DNA of 34,296 nucleotides from contig JAGRFM010000088.1 in assembly GCA_020446045.1 (NCBI GenBank), positions 1 to 34,296 on the forward strand. The letters are read 5' to 3'. The notes beneath the pieces were generated by a model that was given only the letters and a program-made list of their open reading frames with translations, ran no database searches and was not told the DNA's origin. Position numbers and translations under genes: made by a program. Source of the stretch: Nitrosomonas sp. GTDB taxonomy: Bacteria; Pseudomonadota; Gammaproteobacteria; Burkholderiales; Nitrosomonadaceae. Every line of letters begins with the position of its first letter. The first letter of the stretch is position 1. This document shows positions 18,012-27,968 of this stretch, piece by piece.

Positions 18012-18056
18012 AGGGAATAACTTGTTAACGGGGTTAAAACCTTGTAGTGTTCACCC

Positions 18057-18746
18057 ATGCATTGTGAATACGACAAGGATCCTTCGGTTTTTGTGGCGGA
18101 GCAGGGCGGCAGTTACGCATTTGAACTGGGTATCGATTTAGAAAATCTGAAATCCGAAGAAATATACAAATGGTTTCTTGCCGCCCTGTTGTATGGCGCA
18201 CATATTTCCGAAAAAATAGCCAAACAGACATGGCAGGTATTGAGAAAATATCACGTCATGTCACCGGAGCAGGTCATCAATGCGGGTTGGGACCGGCTGG
18301 TATCATTGCTGGATGAAGGGGGTTACACCCGTTACGATTTCAAAACAGCGACCAAATTATTGTCCGTCAATCAATCCTTGTTGCATGATTATGGCGGAAA
18401 TCTAAATCAACTGCACGAAGCGGCTACTGATGCACGAGACCTGGAGCGGCGTATCATGCGGCTGGGAAAGGGCATTGGAAAAGTCACTACGCAGATTTTT
18501 TTGTGCGAATTGCGAGAGAAATGGGCCAAAGCGATGCCGCCCTTATCGCCACTTGCCATACGGGCAGCACAATTTCTGAAGTATTTGCCAGACGATACCG
18601 TGAGCAATACCAAGGCGATCGATCGCTTACAAAAATTATGGATTCATAACGGTCAGCAGATTGAACAATTTACGCATTTTGAGTCAGCTTTAGTGCGTTA
18701 TGGACTGAATCTGCGTCGTCATGACCTAATCCGGCCCAGTCGTTGA
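18057..18746 (+). CDS. Endonuclease III-like HhH protein, probably degenerate
   Basis: A 229-residue protein with the helical fold signature of the HhH-GPD DNA glycosylases. An N-terminal helix segment FLAALLYGAHISEKIAKQTW matches the family's opening helices, and a helix-hairpin-helix is centred on LGKGIGKVTTQIFLCELR. Against endonuclease III, the HhH loop lysine may be present (GIGK). The conserved Asp of the VDTHV segment is not evident: the equivalent stretch reads MPPLSPLAIRAA. No C-terminal four-Cys iron-sulfur cluster is present. It may bind DNA without glycosylase chemistry, or use a different nucleophile. It is 45 nt after pilU on the same strand, so co-transcription with the pilus genes is possible. 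Confidence 0.65.
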   Translation: MHCEYDKDPSVFVAEQGGSYAFELGIDLENLKSEEIYKWFLAALLYGAHISEKIAKQTWQVLRKYHVMSPEQVINAGWDRLVSLLDEGGYTRYDFKTATKLLSVNQSLLHDYGGNLNQLHEAATDARDLERRIMRLGKGIGKVTTQIFLCELREKWAKAMPPLSPLAIRAAQFLKYLPDDTVSNTKAIDRLQKLWIHNGQQIEQFTHFESALVRYGLNLRRHDLIRPSR

Positions 18747-18777
18747 TTTAAGAAGTGATAGCGGAAAATAAATATAC

Positions 18778-18807
18778 TTGATTCTGCAAAATAAATTCCT
18801 ATATATT
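18778..18807 (+). promoter_or_regulatory. Possible sigma-70 promoter for the Memo/AMMECR1/radical-SAM genes
   Basis: TTGATT (18778-18783) and TATATT (18802-18807) are separated by 18 nt in a very AT-rich gap. The Memo gene start lies about 18-33 nt downstream. It would separate this block from the pilT-pilU transcript. Confidence 0.45.
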
Positions 18808-18839
18808 ATGAATATATCTGATTTATGGGAAAAATAATG

Positions 18840-19640
18840 ATGAGTATTCATGCACCATCAATCCGTAAACCGGCTGTAGCAGGATTGTTTTATGCTTCTG
18901 ATGCATCACAATTATCAGAGAATATAAGACAGTTGATGTCCAGCGCTAGACATTATGACCTGATACCTAAAGCTTTAATCGTCCCCCATGCCGGTTATAT
19001 GTATTCCGGCGCAATCGCCGCAACAGGTTATGCCGCATTATCTCCGATGCGTGATGTGATTAAACGCGTCATTTTGCTGGGTCCAACACATCGTGTGGCT
19101 GTACGTGGGCTTGCCTTGCCTGGTGCAGATTACTTCGATACACCGCTTGGGCCGGTAAAAGTAGATGATGATGCGGTTCGCGCCATTGCAGATTTGCCGC
19201 AGGTTACGACAAGCGTTGAAGCGCATGCATTGGAGCATTCACTCGAAGTCCACTTGCCGTTCCTGATACAGGTACTTTCAGATTTTACTGTGCTGCCTTT
19301 GGCGGTTGGCATGGCTTCAGCTGAAGAAGTAGCGGAAGTGCTTGATTGTATCTGGGGGGGTGATGAAACGTTAATTGTGATCAGTTCTGATTTGTCGCAT
19401 TATTTACCGTATGCAACGGCACAGGAAGTGGATAGTGCTACAGTCCAGTCGATCCTGGAATTAAAACAGCCGATAGCCCATGATCATGCTTGTGGGGGCA
19501 CACCGATAAGCGGTCTGATCCGAGCGGCACAGCGGCATCATTTAAAGCCTTATTTGCTCGATTTGCGTAACTCAGGCGATACCGCAGGTTCGCGTGATCA
19601 GGTAGTCGGTTATACAGCCATTGCCTTTTGTTACAGTTGA
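18840..19640 (+). CDS. amrB: Memo-family protein (AmmeMemoRadiSam system protein B)
   Basis: Member of the MEMO1 family, related in fold to metal-dependent LigB-type dioxygenases, and part of the conserved AMMECR1/Memo/radical-SAM trio whose reaction is unknown. Numbering from an ATG at 18825, the equivalents of the human MEMO1 metal-site residues are visible: His55 in PHAGYMYSG, His89 in LGPTHR and Cys223 in HACGGTPISG. HALEHSLEVHLPFL and ISSDLSHYLPY are also typical. Three in-frame ATGs lie at 18825, 18837 and 18840. The last is favoured because GGGAAA precedes it and homologues begin near SIRKPAVAGLFY. The AMMECR1 gene starts 14 nt after the stop. Confidence 0.9.
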   Translation: MSIHAPSIRKPAVAGLFYASDASQLSENIRQLMSSARHYDLIPKALIVPHAGYMYSGAIAATGYAALSPMRDVIKRVILLGPTHRVAVRGLALPGADYFDTPLGPVKVDDDAVRAIADLPQVTTSVEAHALEHSLEVHLPFLIQVLSDFTVLPLAVGMASAEEVAEVLDCIWGGDETLIVISSDLSHYLPYATAQEVDSATVQSILELKQPIAHDHACGGTPISGLIRAAQRHHLKPYLLDLRNSGDTAGSRDQVVGYTAIAFCYS

Positions 19641-19654
19641 GCAGGAAGTAAGAC

Positions 19655-20257
19655 ATGCAGCCACAACCTATTCATGATCAAGCGAAAGGCAGAATCTTAT
19701 TAAAGATCGCACGTTCGGCTATTGCTCATGCGTTGAAAGTTAATGACGGGAACGATGATTCCATTGACAAAACAGCGCAATGGCTGGTTGAGCCTGGAGC
19801 AACGTTTATTACGCTAACAAAAAATGGCCAATTGCGGGGATGCATCGGTTCTTTGCTTGCTCATCAGTCCCTAATTAAAGACGTCAGCAGCAATGCGGTG
19901 TCGGCTGCATTGCGGGACACCCGCTTTCAACCGGTTACCGTTAACGAATGGAAATATATCAAGATTGAGGTGTCTTTGCTTTCCGCATTGCAACCCATCA
20001 CGTTTGTCAATGAGGCGGATGCTTTGGCACAGTTAAGGCCGGGAATAGACGGTGTTATGTTTGAATATGGCATATACCGGAGTACTTTTTTGCCCCAAGT
20101 TTGGGATAGCCTGCCACGACCAGAGGAATTTATGGCGCAGTTAAAAATGAAAGCAGGGTTATATCCTGATTTCTGGGATGATGCGATTCAATTATCACGA
20201 TATACCATCCAGAAATGGCGAGAAACCGATTTTATAGAGGAAAAGAGTCATGGATGA
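19655..20257 (+). CDS. amrA: AMMECR1-domain protein (AmmeMemoRadiSam system protein A)
   Basis: A 200-residue protein consisting essentially of one AMMECR1 domain, recognised by the signature LRGCIGSL (LRGCIG is the family hallmark) and by YGIYRSTFLPQVWDSLPRPEEFMAQLKMKAG near the C terminus. Function is unknown. A role in RNA or nucleotide modification has been suggested for the family on genomic grounds only. The gene is 14 nt after the Memo gene and its last 8 nt (ATGGATGA, 20250-20257) contain the start of the radical-SAM gene. The three products are therefore probably made together in fixed ratio. Confidence 0.9.
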   Translation: MQPQPIHDQAKGRILLKIARSAIAHALKVNDGNDDSIDKTAQWLVEPGATFITLTKNGQLRGCIGSLLAHQSLIKDVSSNAVSAALRDTRFQPVTVNEWKYIKIEVSLLSALQPITFVNEADALAQLRPGIDGVMFEYGIYRSTFLPQVWDSLPRPEEFMAQLKMKAGLYPDFWDDAIQLSRYTIQKWRETDFIEEKSHG

Positions 20258-21359
20258 ACCGATCAGTGAAGCGGAACGATTTCCGGCCAAATACTGGCAT
20301 AAGCTGGACGATGGACGTATTCAGTGCGATTTATGTCCGCGGGACTGCAAGTTGCACGATGGTCAGCGTGGCGCATGTTTTGTACGTGGACGGGTTGGAG
20401 ATACCATGGTATTGACGACTTATGGGCGATCATCCGGTTTTTGTGTCGATCCGATTGAGAAAAAGCCGCTGAATCATTTTTATCCGGGCAGTAGTGTTTT
20501 GTCATTCGGTACCGCCGGATGCAATCTCGCCTGCAAATTCTGCCAGAACTGGGATATCTCCAAATCCCGCAGTTTTGATAAACTGGCTGCACAGGCCAAT
20601 CCTGAAGAAATTGCCAATACGGCTGTTTTACTAGGCTGCAAAAGTATCGCGTTTACCTACAATGATCCGGTGATTTTTGCGGAATATGCCATGGATGTGG
20701 CTGATGCTTGTCACGCCAAAGGAATCAAAACGGTTGCAGTAACTGCGGGTTATATTCATGCAGAACCCCGGCGCGATTTTTTTGCCAAAATGGATGCGGC
20801 CAACGTCGATTTAAAAGCATTTACCGAGCATTTCTATGTCAAGCAAACCGGTTCGCACTTGCAACCGGTATTGGATACGCTAATGTATCTGAAACATGAA
20901 ACGAATGTCTGGTTTGAGTTGACGACTTTACTCATACCGGGCTTGAATGATTCCGAGCAGGAGATTGAAACCATGTCTGCATGGATCGTCAAAGAACTCG
21001 GTGTTGATGTGCCATTACATTTCAGTGCGTTTCATCCGGATTATAAAATGAACGATATACCCGGAACGCCGCAAGAAACATTGATTAAAGCACGTCAAAC
21101 GGCACTGGATGCAGGACTGCAATATGTTTATACCGGCAATGTTTATTATAAAACAGGTGATACCACCTATTGCCCTTCATGCAAAAATGCGGTGATTATT
21201 CGCGACTGGTATGAAATCCAACAGTATGATCTTAAAGATGATGGATGTTGTAAACATTGCGGGACGCTGATTGCCGGATGCTTCGGTAACTATGGCGGCA
21301 GTTTTGGCCGCCATCATATTCCTGTCGCTATTCAGCGCAATACGTCGGACACCCCCTAG
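20250..21359 (+). CDS. amrS: AmmeMemoRadiSam system radical SAM enzyme
   Basis: A 369-residue radical SAM protein related to pyruvate formate-lyase activating enzymes. The cluster motif is CNLACKFC (Cys91, Cys95, Cys98), preceded by the glycine-rich FGTAG. An N-terminal Cys group (Cys26, 29, 33, 43 in CDLCPRDC...GAC) and a C-terminal group (Cys308, 311, 334, 337) suggest extra iron-sulfur or zinc sites, as seen across this family. FTYNDPVIFAEYAMD and FSAFHPDYKM are family-typical. It presumably uses a 5'-deoxyadenosyl radical on an unknown substrate handled with the Memo and AMMECR1 partners. It starts inside the amrA stop region. comEC follows after 17 nt. Confidence 0.92.
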   Translation: MDEPISEAERFPAKYWHKLDDGRIQCDLCPRDCKLHDGQRGACFVRGRVGDTMVLTTYGRSSGFCVDPIEKKPLNHFYPGSSVLSFGTAGCNLACKFCQNWDISKSRSFDKLAAQANPEEIANTAVLLGCKSIAFTYNDPVIFAEYAMDVADACHAKGIKTVAVTAGYIHAEPRRDFFAKMDAANVDLKAFTEHFYVKQTGSHLQPVLDTLMYLKHETNVWFELTTLLIPGLNDSEQEIETMSAWIVKELGVDVPLHFSAFHPDYKMNDIPGTPQETLIKARQTALDAGLQYVYTGNVYYKTGDTTYCPSCKNAVIIRDWYEIQQYDLKDDGCCKHCGTLIAGCFGNYGGSFGRHHIPVAIQRNTSDTP

Positions 21360-21376
21360 AAGAAACCAGACTGTCA

Positions 21377-23809
21377 GTGCCACTTCGTAGCGGAATACTG
21401 GCGTTCGTTCTGGGTGTGATTGGGCTGCAATGGCAGGCCAATCTGCCGGTGTTGTCTTTAGCGCTGGTCCTATTGCCGCTAGTGATAGGGGTTGTTGTTT
21501 GCTGGCATTCCAGAAAGCGGTTTGTGAAGGTCATCGGGCAATTCTTTTTTATTGTATTGTTACTGGGGTGTGGTTTTTTCTGGGCTGCAATTCAGGCCCA
21601 TTGGCGATTGGCCGATGAATTGCCTAAGGATTGGGAAGGCAAGGATATACAACTCATCGGTGTAGTATCCAGTTTGCCGCAATTTAACGATATAAAAATT
21701 CGTTTTCAATTCGATGTTGAACAGGTTCTGACACCACAGGCTCATGTTCCCCGTCGGATATCGTTATCGTGGTATAAAAGCAGAACGTCACAAACCGGGC
21801 CGACAGTATTGCCCAACCTGAACGCCGGTGAACGCTGGAAAATAACCGTTCGTTTGAAACGTCCGCATGGCAATGCCAATCCGCATGGTTTTGATTATGA
21901 ACGATGGGCTTTTGAGCGCAACATACGTGCCGGAGGCTATGTGCGGGATGCCAATGATAATATCCGTCTGGATGTTATGGTTGGTCAGCCTGCCTACTGG
22001 ATAGAGAAGACACGTCAACAGATTCAAAACCGTTTCAAAGAAATTCTGCATGATCGACCTTACGCCGGTGTATTGATGACTTTGGCAACCGGGGATCAAC
22101 GCGCGATTGCTTCAACACATTGGCAGGTGTTTACGCATACCGGTACCAATCATTTAATGGCTATTTCCGGTTTGCATATTACGCTGGTTGCCAGTCTGGT
22201 TTATGCATTGGTGTTTGTGGTGTGGAGAAGCCATGCCGTTTTTTTGCTGCGATTACCGGCACGGCGTGCCGCAGTGCTTGCGGCTGTTGTTGCAGCGCTG
22301 GGTTATGCCCTGTTATCAGGTTTTGCCGTTCCTGCGCAACGCGCCTTTCTGATGCTGGCCGTGTTGGCGGTAGCATTATGGTTTAACTGGCGACTGGCGC
22401 CGTCGGCCATTTTGGCTTTGGCATTGTTTACGGTCGTTTTCATTGACCCATGGGCGGTATTATCTGCCGGATTCTGGCTGTCATTCGGTGCGGTTGCGAT
22501 CATTATGCTGGTTACAGTCGGCCGTTTGGGTGTGACGGATACTGTTACGCGGTTGCTGGGATGGTTGCGCATTCAGTGGGCGATAACTTTGGGACTGGTG
22601 CCGTTGTTACTGATAATGTTTCAGCAGTTCTCGCTGGTGTCTCCTTTAGCGAATGCAATCGCCATACCGCTGGTCAGCATGATTATCGTGCCGTTAACAT
22701 TATTGGCGACAATACCCTGGCTGGATTTTTTGTTGCCCGTTGCGCATGAAGTGCTCAGGTTTGTCATGGGGTTTTTGCAGTGGCTCAATGACTTGCCGCA
22801 ACCGGTGTGGCAACAGCATAAACCACCGTTCTGGACAATTCCTGTGGCTATTGCCGGTATCTGCTGGTTGTTATTGCCGGGTAGTTTGGGATTCGGGTTT
22901 TTCTCCGGTTTTCCTGCGCGCTGGCTTGGACTGGTTGCGTTGTTACCCGTGTTTTTGATTTTCCCGGAAAGACCGCCAGAGAAGGCGGTATGGATAACGG
23001 TGTTGGATGTCGGGCAGGGGCTTGCAATGGTCGTACAAACACAAAATCATACCCTTCTTTTCGATACTGGCCCTTCTTTTGGTGAATCGAATAGTGGTAA
23101 CCGTGTTATTTTACCGTTTCTGCGTGCTGAAGGGATTCGGCGACTGGATAAAATGATTGTGTCGCACGCGGATTCCGATCACAGTGGGGGAGCACAGTCC
23201 ATTCTGGATGGCATACCGGTCGAAATATTCCTGTCGTCTCTGGATGAATCACAAGTATTAGCACAATCGGACCGTTTGATAACCGGTGAAAACGCACAAT
23301 GCCAAGCCGGTCAGAGATGGGATTGGGATGGCGTGGTATTTGAAATATTGCATCCGGATGTAAAGATATATCAGAATCTGCAAAGAAAAACCAATCCCAG
23401 CAGTTGCGTGCTGAAAATCACTAGCGCATATGGCAGTATCTTGATGCCAGCCGATATAGACCGTCAGTCTGAGAATTGGTTATTGGAGCATTTTCCGGAT
23501 AAACTACCGTCGGCTGTACTGGTCGCGCCGCATCACGGCAGTTTGACTTCATCAAGCAAAGCCTTTCTAAGAGCGGTTAATCCCGAATTAACGGTTTTCA
23601 CCGTTGGCTATCTGAATCGTTTCGGACATCCCCACCCCGAGGTGATTGAACGCTACCGGATACTGGGCTCAATTTTATTGCGCAGTGACTGGCATGGCGC
23701 TGTTCAGGTGCGTTTTGAGCGGGAAGGGGTATCTTTTGAAAGCTGGCGTCAGAAAAACATACGTTACTGGCATCAAAAGATGCCATCACTTGACACCGGA
23801 AACTCCTGA
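21377..23809 (+). CDS. comEC: DNA internalisation competence protein ComEC/Rec2
   Basis: Inner-membrane channel for single-stranded DNA during natural transformation. The product is 810 residues from a GTG at 21377. The start is unsettled because the upstream AGAAG is a poor ribosome site. Two helices at the extreme N terminus precede a soluble OB-like domain (about 80-200). The multi-helix Competence domain follows (about 235-515, with NHLMAISGLHITLVA as a clear signature). A metallo-beta-lactamase-like domain lies at about 535-800, with DVGQGLAMVVQT, DTGPSFG, SHADSDHSGG and APHHGSLTSSS. The HxDxDH residues are intact, so nuclease activity is plausible. It is 17 nt after the radical-SAM gene, so co-transcription is likely. 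PilT/PilU upstream belong to the same uptake process. Confidence 0.93.
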   Translation: MPLRSGILAFVLGVIGLQWQANLPVLSLALVLLPLVIGVVVCWHSRKRFVKVIGQFFFIVLLLGCGFFWAAIQAHWRLADELPKDWEGKDIQLIGVVSSLPQFNDIKIRFQFDVEQVLTPQAHVPRRISLSWYKSRTSQTGPTVLPNLNAGERWKITVRLKRPHGNANPHGFDYERWAFERNIRAGGYVRDANDNIRLDVMVGQPAYWIEKTRQQIQNRFKEILHDRPYAGVLMTLATGDQRAIASTHWQVFTHTGTNHLMAISGLHITLVASLVYALVFVVWRSHAVFLLRLPARRAAVLAAVVAALGYALLSGFAVPAQRAFLMLAVLAVALWFNWRLAPSAILALALFTVVFIDPWAVLSAGFWLSFGAVAIIMLVTVGRLGVTDTVTRLLGWLRIQWAITLGLVPLLLIMFQQFSLVSPLANAIAIPLVSMIIVPLTLLATIPWLDFLLPVAHEVLRFVMGFLQWLNDLPQPVWQQHKPPFWTIPVAIAGICWLLLPGSLGFGFFSGFPARWLGLVALLPVFLIFPERPPEKAVWITVLDVGQGLAMVVQTQNHTLLFDTGPSFGESNSGNRVILPFLRAEGIRRLDKMIVSHADSDHSGGAQSILDGIPVEIFLSSLDESQVLAQSDRLITGENAQCQAGQRWDWDGVVFEILHPDVKIYQNLQRKTNPSSCVLKITSAYGSILMPADIDRQSENWLLEHFPDKLPSAVLVAPHHGSLTSSSKAFLRAVNPELTVFTVGYLNRFGHPHPEVIERYRILGSILLRSDWHGAVQVRFEREGVSFESWRQKNIRYWHQKMPSLDTGNS

Positions 23810-23867
23810 TGTTTCAAATCTCCTGGATTTTCCGGGGTTATCTGGAAACGTAGTGAACGTTGGGATG

Positions 23868-24584
23868 TTACTTTTTGTGTTGCGTATGATCTTTAATGCC
23901 CGATAGCACACCGGTTGCTATTTTATGGATAAACCCGGCCGTGGATTGCGCTAAATGTGCACCCGCCTCGAGTTGTGCATATCCGACTGAAGAAGCCTGC
24001 TGCGCAAAAAGCGATAGTGTATCTTTCAACTGTGCACCGACAACTGTGCCGTTATTTTTGGCATGTGTTGTAACATCATCCCAGATTTCCGAAATTGTGC
24101 CTTTGGCCGCTGAAGTGGTATTTTGCAAGGTATCCAAAAACAGACTTTCCAGACCTTCCAGATCGGATTTGGTACGTACCAATTCCTGGTCGGAAAATTT
24201 TTGTGCGCGTCCGGCAGCTTCCTGCATCGCGAGTTTGGTGGCTTCAGCGACACGCGCCAGTGCTGAGTCAAGGCCAGAAACTGCTTCGGTGATTTGAGAT
24301 TTTGCAGTTTGTGTCTGATTTGAAGCGGTAAGGAGTTGTTTTTGCGAACCCTCCTGAACGCCTGTGACGACCGCTGTGACGATGCGGCGGATGGAATCAA
24401 TGTCCAGCCGGTCTGCATTGATCGCGCGTAAGGTCAGGTTATGTACGGTTTCATGGATATTGACGCCATCCACGAGTGCGTCATGAATATCTCTCTCCAA
24501 TGCGGTCAAATCGTCTTTGATCTGCGTATCATCAGCCGTTGTATCTGTTTGATTGGTTTGTGTATCGTTATTTTCGTTTTGCAT
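23868..24584 (-). CDS. Uncharacterised Ala/Thr-rich helical protein (DUF6781-like)
   Basis: A 238-residue soluble protein with no signal peptide or membrane helix. It opens with an acidic, Asn/Thr/Asp-rich tail (about 1-25). The remainder is predicted as long amphipathic helices rich in Ala, Thr, Gln and Glu (for example ALARVAEATKLAMQEAAGRAQKF), recalling phasins and apolipoprotein-like bundles. I recognise it tentatively as a family annotated DUF6781, without known function. It lies 39 nt after serS on the same strand and converges with comEC, with no clear terminator in the 58-bp gap. Binding to granules, membranes or nucleoid would suit the shape, but that is speculation. Confidence 0.75.
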   Translation of the reverse strand: MQNENNDTQTNQTDTTADDTQIKDDLTALERDIHDALVDGVNIHETVHNLTLRAINADRLDIDSIRRIVTAVVTGVQEGSQKQLLTASNQTQTAKSQITEAVSGLDSALARVAEATKLAMQEAAGRAQKFSDQELVRTKSDLEGLESLFLDTLQNTTSAAKGTISEIWDDVTTHAKNNGTVVGAQLKDTLSLFAQQASSVGYAQLEAGAHLAQSTAGFIHKIATGVLSGIKDHTQHKK

Positions 24585-24623
24585 GTTTGATTACCCCGTC
24601 AATTAAAAAGGATTGCATGGTCG

Positions 24624-25943
<1,320 letters not shown>

Positions 25944-25995
25944 TTAAACTCCGGGTGTTTATCTTATGGCCAGTATTGGTTATCTTGGTGTTGTT

Positions 25996-27318
25996 TTATC
26001 TGTCAGCAGATGATTTTTTAGCAGCTTTATCCAGGTTGCGCAAAGTGTTCAATTTTTCCAGAATTTTAATTTCAAGGCCATGTTTCGTCGGTTGGTAAAA
26101 AGTAACTTCTGGCATATCATCCGGGAAATAGCGTTCGCCAGCAACATAAGCGTCAGGAAAATCATGGGCATAACGATAATTGCGGCCATGCCCCATTTTT
26201 TGCATAAGCCGGGTGGGTGCGTTGCGCAAATGAAGCGGTACCGGACGTGATTTATCTTGTTTAATAAATGAACGAGCCTTTTTGTACGCCATGTAAGCGG
26301 CATTGCTTTTGGGTGCACAGGCTAAATACAGTGCGGATTGGGCTAATGCCAGTTCTCCTTCGGGACTGCCTAATCGTTCGTAGGTTTCACAGGCATTCAG
26401 GGTTATTTGTAAAGCGCGCGGATCAGCGATGCCGATATCTTCAATGGCCATGCGTACCAGGCGGCGGCCAATATACAGTGGATCGGTCCCGCCATCCAGC
26501 ATGCGGCATAACCAATACAATGCAGCATCCGGCGATGAACCGCGAACGGATTTATGCAATGCTGAAATCTGATCGTAAAATGCATCTCCACCCTTATCAA
26601 AATGACGGGAATTACTCGATAAGGCATTGCGAACAAAATCAACGTCGATGTGTGTTGTGTTTCCGGCTTCGGCAGCCAGCATCAATTGTTCAAAAAGATT
26701 GAGCATGCGCCTTGCATCGCCATCAGCAAACGTTATCGTGAGTTCACGCGCATCTTCAGTAAAATTGTGTTTGTTTTGGGTGATTTTGGTTGCCCGGTTG
26801 AAAATTTGCCGAAGTTCGTCGTCGGTCAATGGCGTCAGATTGTAAACCTGAGCCCTGGAAAGCAGTGCATTGTTGACTTCAAACGATGGATTCTCTGTCG
26901 TTGCACCGATAAAAGTAATCAGCCCTTGTTCGACATGCGGTAAAAATGCATCCTGTTGTGATTTGTTGAAGCGATGAACTTCGTCAACAAACAGGATCGT
27001 GTGGCGTCCGCTTTGTTGCAGTGTTAATTGTGCCTGTTCAATGGCGTTGCGGATATCCTTAATCCCCGATAATACAGCGGAAACCGAGATAAATTCGGCG
27101 TTGAAAGTATCCGCCATGACTTGTGCGAGTGTGGTTTTGCCTGTACCCGGTGGCCCCCATAAAATCATCGAGTGCGGTTTGCCCGATTCGATTGCAAGGC
27201 GTAATGGTTTACCTTTGCCCAACAGATGATATTGTCCGACAATATCATCCAGTGTTTTGGGCCTTAATTGCTCGGCAAGGGGCGATTCAGGTTTGTAATC
27301 TGTCAATAAATCATTCAC
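25996..27318 (-). CDS. rarA: Replication-associated recombination protein A (MgsA/RarA)
   Basis: A 440-residue AAA+ clamp-loader-like ATPase that acts at stalled or gapped replication forks. Walker A is [10 protein letters not shown], Walker B is [16 protein letters not shown], and sensor 1 is [22 protein letters not shown]. The C-terminal tetramerisation and family region includes [23 protein letters not shown] and [12 protein letters not shown]. The start is a GTG at 27318 inside the lolA stop region (overlap GTGAATGA, 27311-27318), with weak Shine-Dalgarno support. Translation probably depends on coupling to lolA. Confidence 0.95.
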   Translation of the reverse strand: MNDLLTDYKPESPLAEQLRPKTLDDIVGQYHLLGKGKPLRLAIESGKPHSMILWGPPGTGKTTLAQVMADTFNAEFISVSAVLSGIKDIRNAIEQAQLTLQQSGRHTILFVDEVHRFNKSQQDAFLPHVEQGLITFIGATTENPSFEVNNALLSRAQVYNLTPLTDDELRQIFNRATKITQNKHNFTEDARELTITFADGDARRMLNLFEQLMLAAEAGNTTHIDVDFVRNALSSNSRHFDKGGDAFYDQISALHKSVRGSSPDAALYWLCRMLDGGTDPLYIGRRLVRMAIEDIGIADPRALQITLNACETYERLGSPEGELALAQSALYLACAPKSNAAYMAYKKARSFIKQDKSRPVPLHLRNAPTRLMQKMGHGRNYRYAHDFPDAYVAGERYFPDDMPEVTFYQPTKHGLEIKILEKLNTLRNLDKAAKKSSADR

Positions 27319-27943
27319 TTATGACGTCAACGCCTTCAGGTGGGCTAAAGTGGAACAAATTCTCGGGGAATTTTGGATTTTTGGTCATTTCGGTGAAAGA
27401 CAAATAAGTTGTTTGGCCAAAGCTATCGCGTAACGCCATAAATTTTAATTCACCTTCCATGGAAAACCCCATTTGTATGAATTCAAACGCGCTGTCCTTG
27501 TTTTTGGGGATTGCTTCGAGCCATTCGACGTCTTCCTGAACGCCGAGATTATTCAATTCAAAGTTTTCTTCTATCGCATTATTTCCGGCAAGTAGTGCCG
27601 CGGGACTGCTGCCTATGGCAATGTTAAATTCCCGGACGGTAACTTGTTCGAGGTCATGGTCGTAAAACCAGACCTGTTTCCCGTCACCAATGATCGATTG
27701 TTCATAGGGCTCTTTGTAAATCCAGCGAAATTTGTCCGGCCGCTCAAATTGCATGATGCCACTGGATCGCTGCGTGATACGTGCATTTCTGTCAGCCAGT
27801 GCCTGTGAAAAATTGGCTTGTACAGTTTGTGTTTCCTGGATGAAAAGTTTCAGATTTTCAATCGCGGCTGCCCATACTGATGAAGGTGCGCCTATCAAAA
27901 AAACATAGAGCCAAAACGTACGGAAAAAATAGGTAAAGTTCAT
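27311..27943 (-). CDS. lolA: Outer-membrane lipoprotein carrier protein LolA
   Basis: Periplasmic chaperone that carries lipoproteins from LolCDE to LolB at the outer membrane. From the ATG at 27943 the product is 210 residues. It has a signal peptide (MNFTYFFRTFWLYVFLIGAP, cleavage about SVWA-A) and the LolA core: QTVQANFSQ, SSGIMQFERPDKFRWIYKEPYEQSIIGDGKQVWFYDHDLEQVTV, and the C-terminal NLFHFSPPEGVDVI. The frame is open 58 codons further upstream, but that part lies within ftsK in another frame and would precede the signal peptide, so it was rejected. The ftsK stop is 25 nt upstream, and no good ribosome site is visible. Confidence 0.94.
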   Translation of the reverse strand: MNFTYFFRTFWLYVFLIGAPSSVWAAAIENLKLFIQETQTVQANFSQALADRNARITQRSSGIMQFERPDKFRWIYKEPYEQSIIGDGKQVWFYDHDLEQVTVREFNIAIGSSPAALLAGNNAIEENFELNNLGVQEDVEWLEAIPKNKDSAFEFIQMGFSMEGELKFMALRDSFGQTTYLSFTEMTKNPKFPENLFHFSPPEGVDVISE

Positions 27944-27968
27944 GCCAAAAAAATTAAGATAAGAATAG

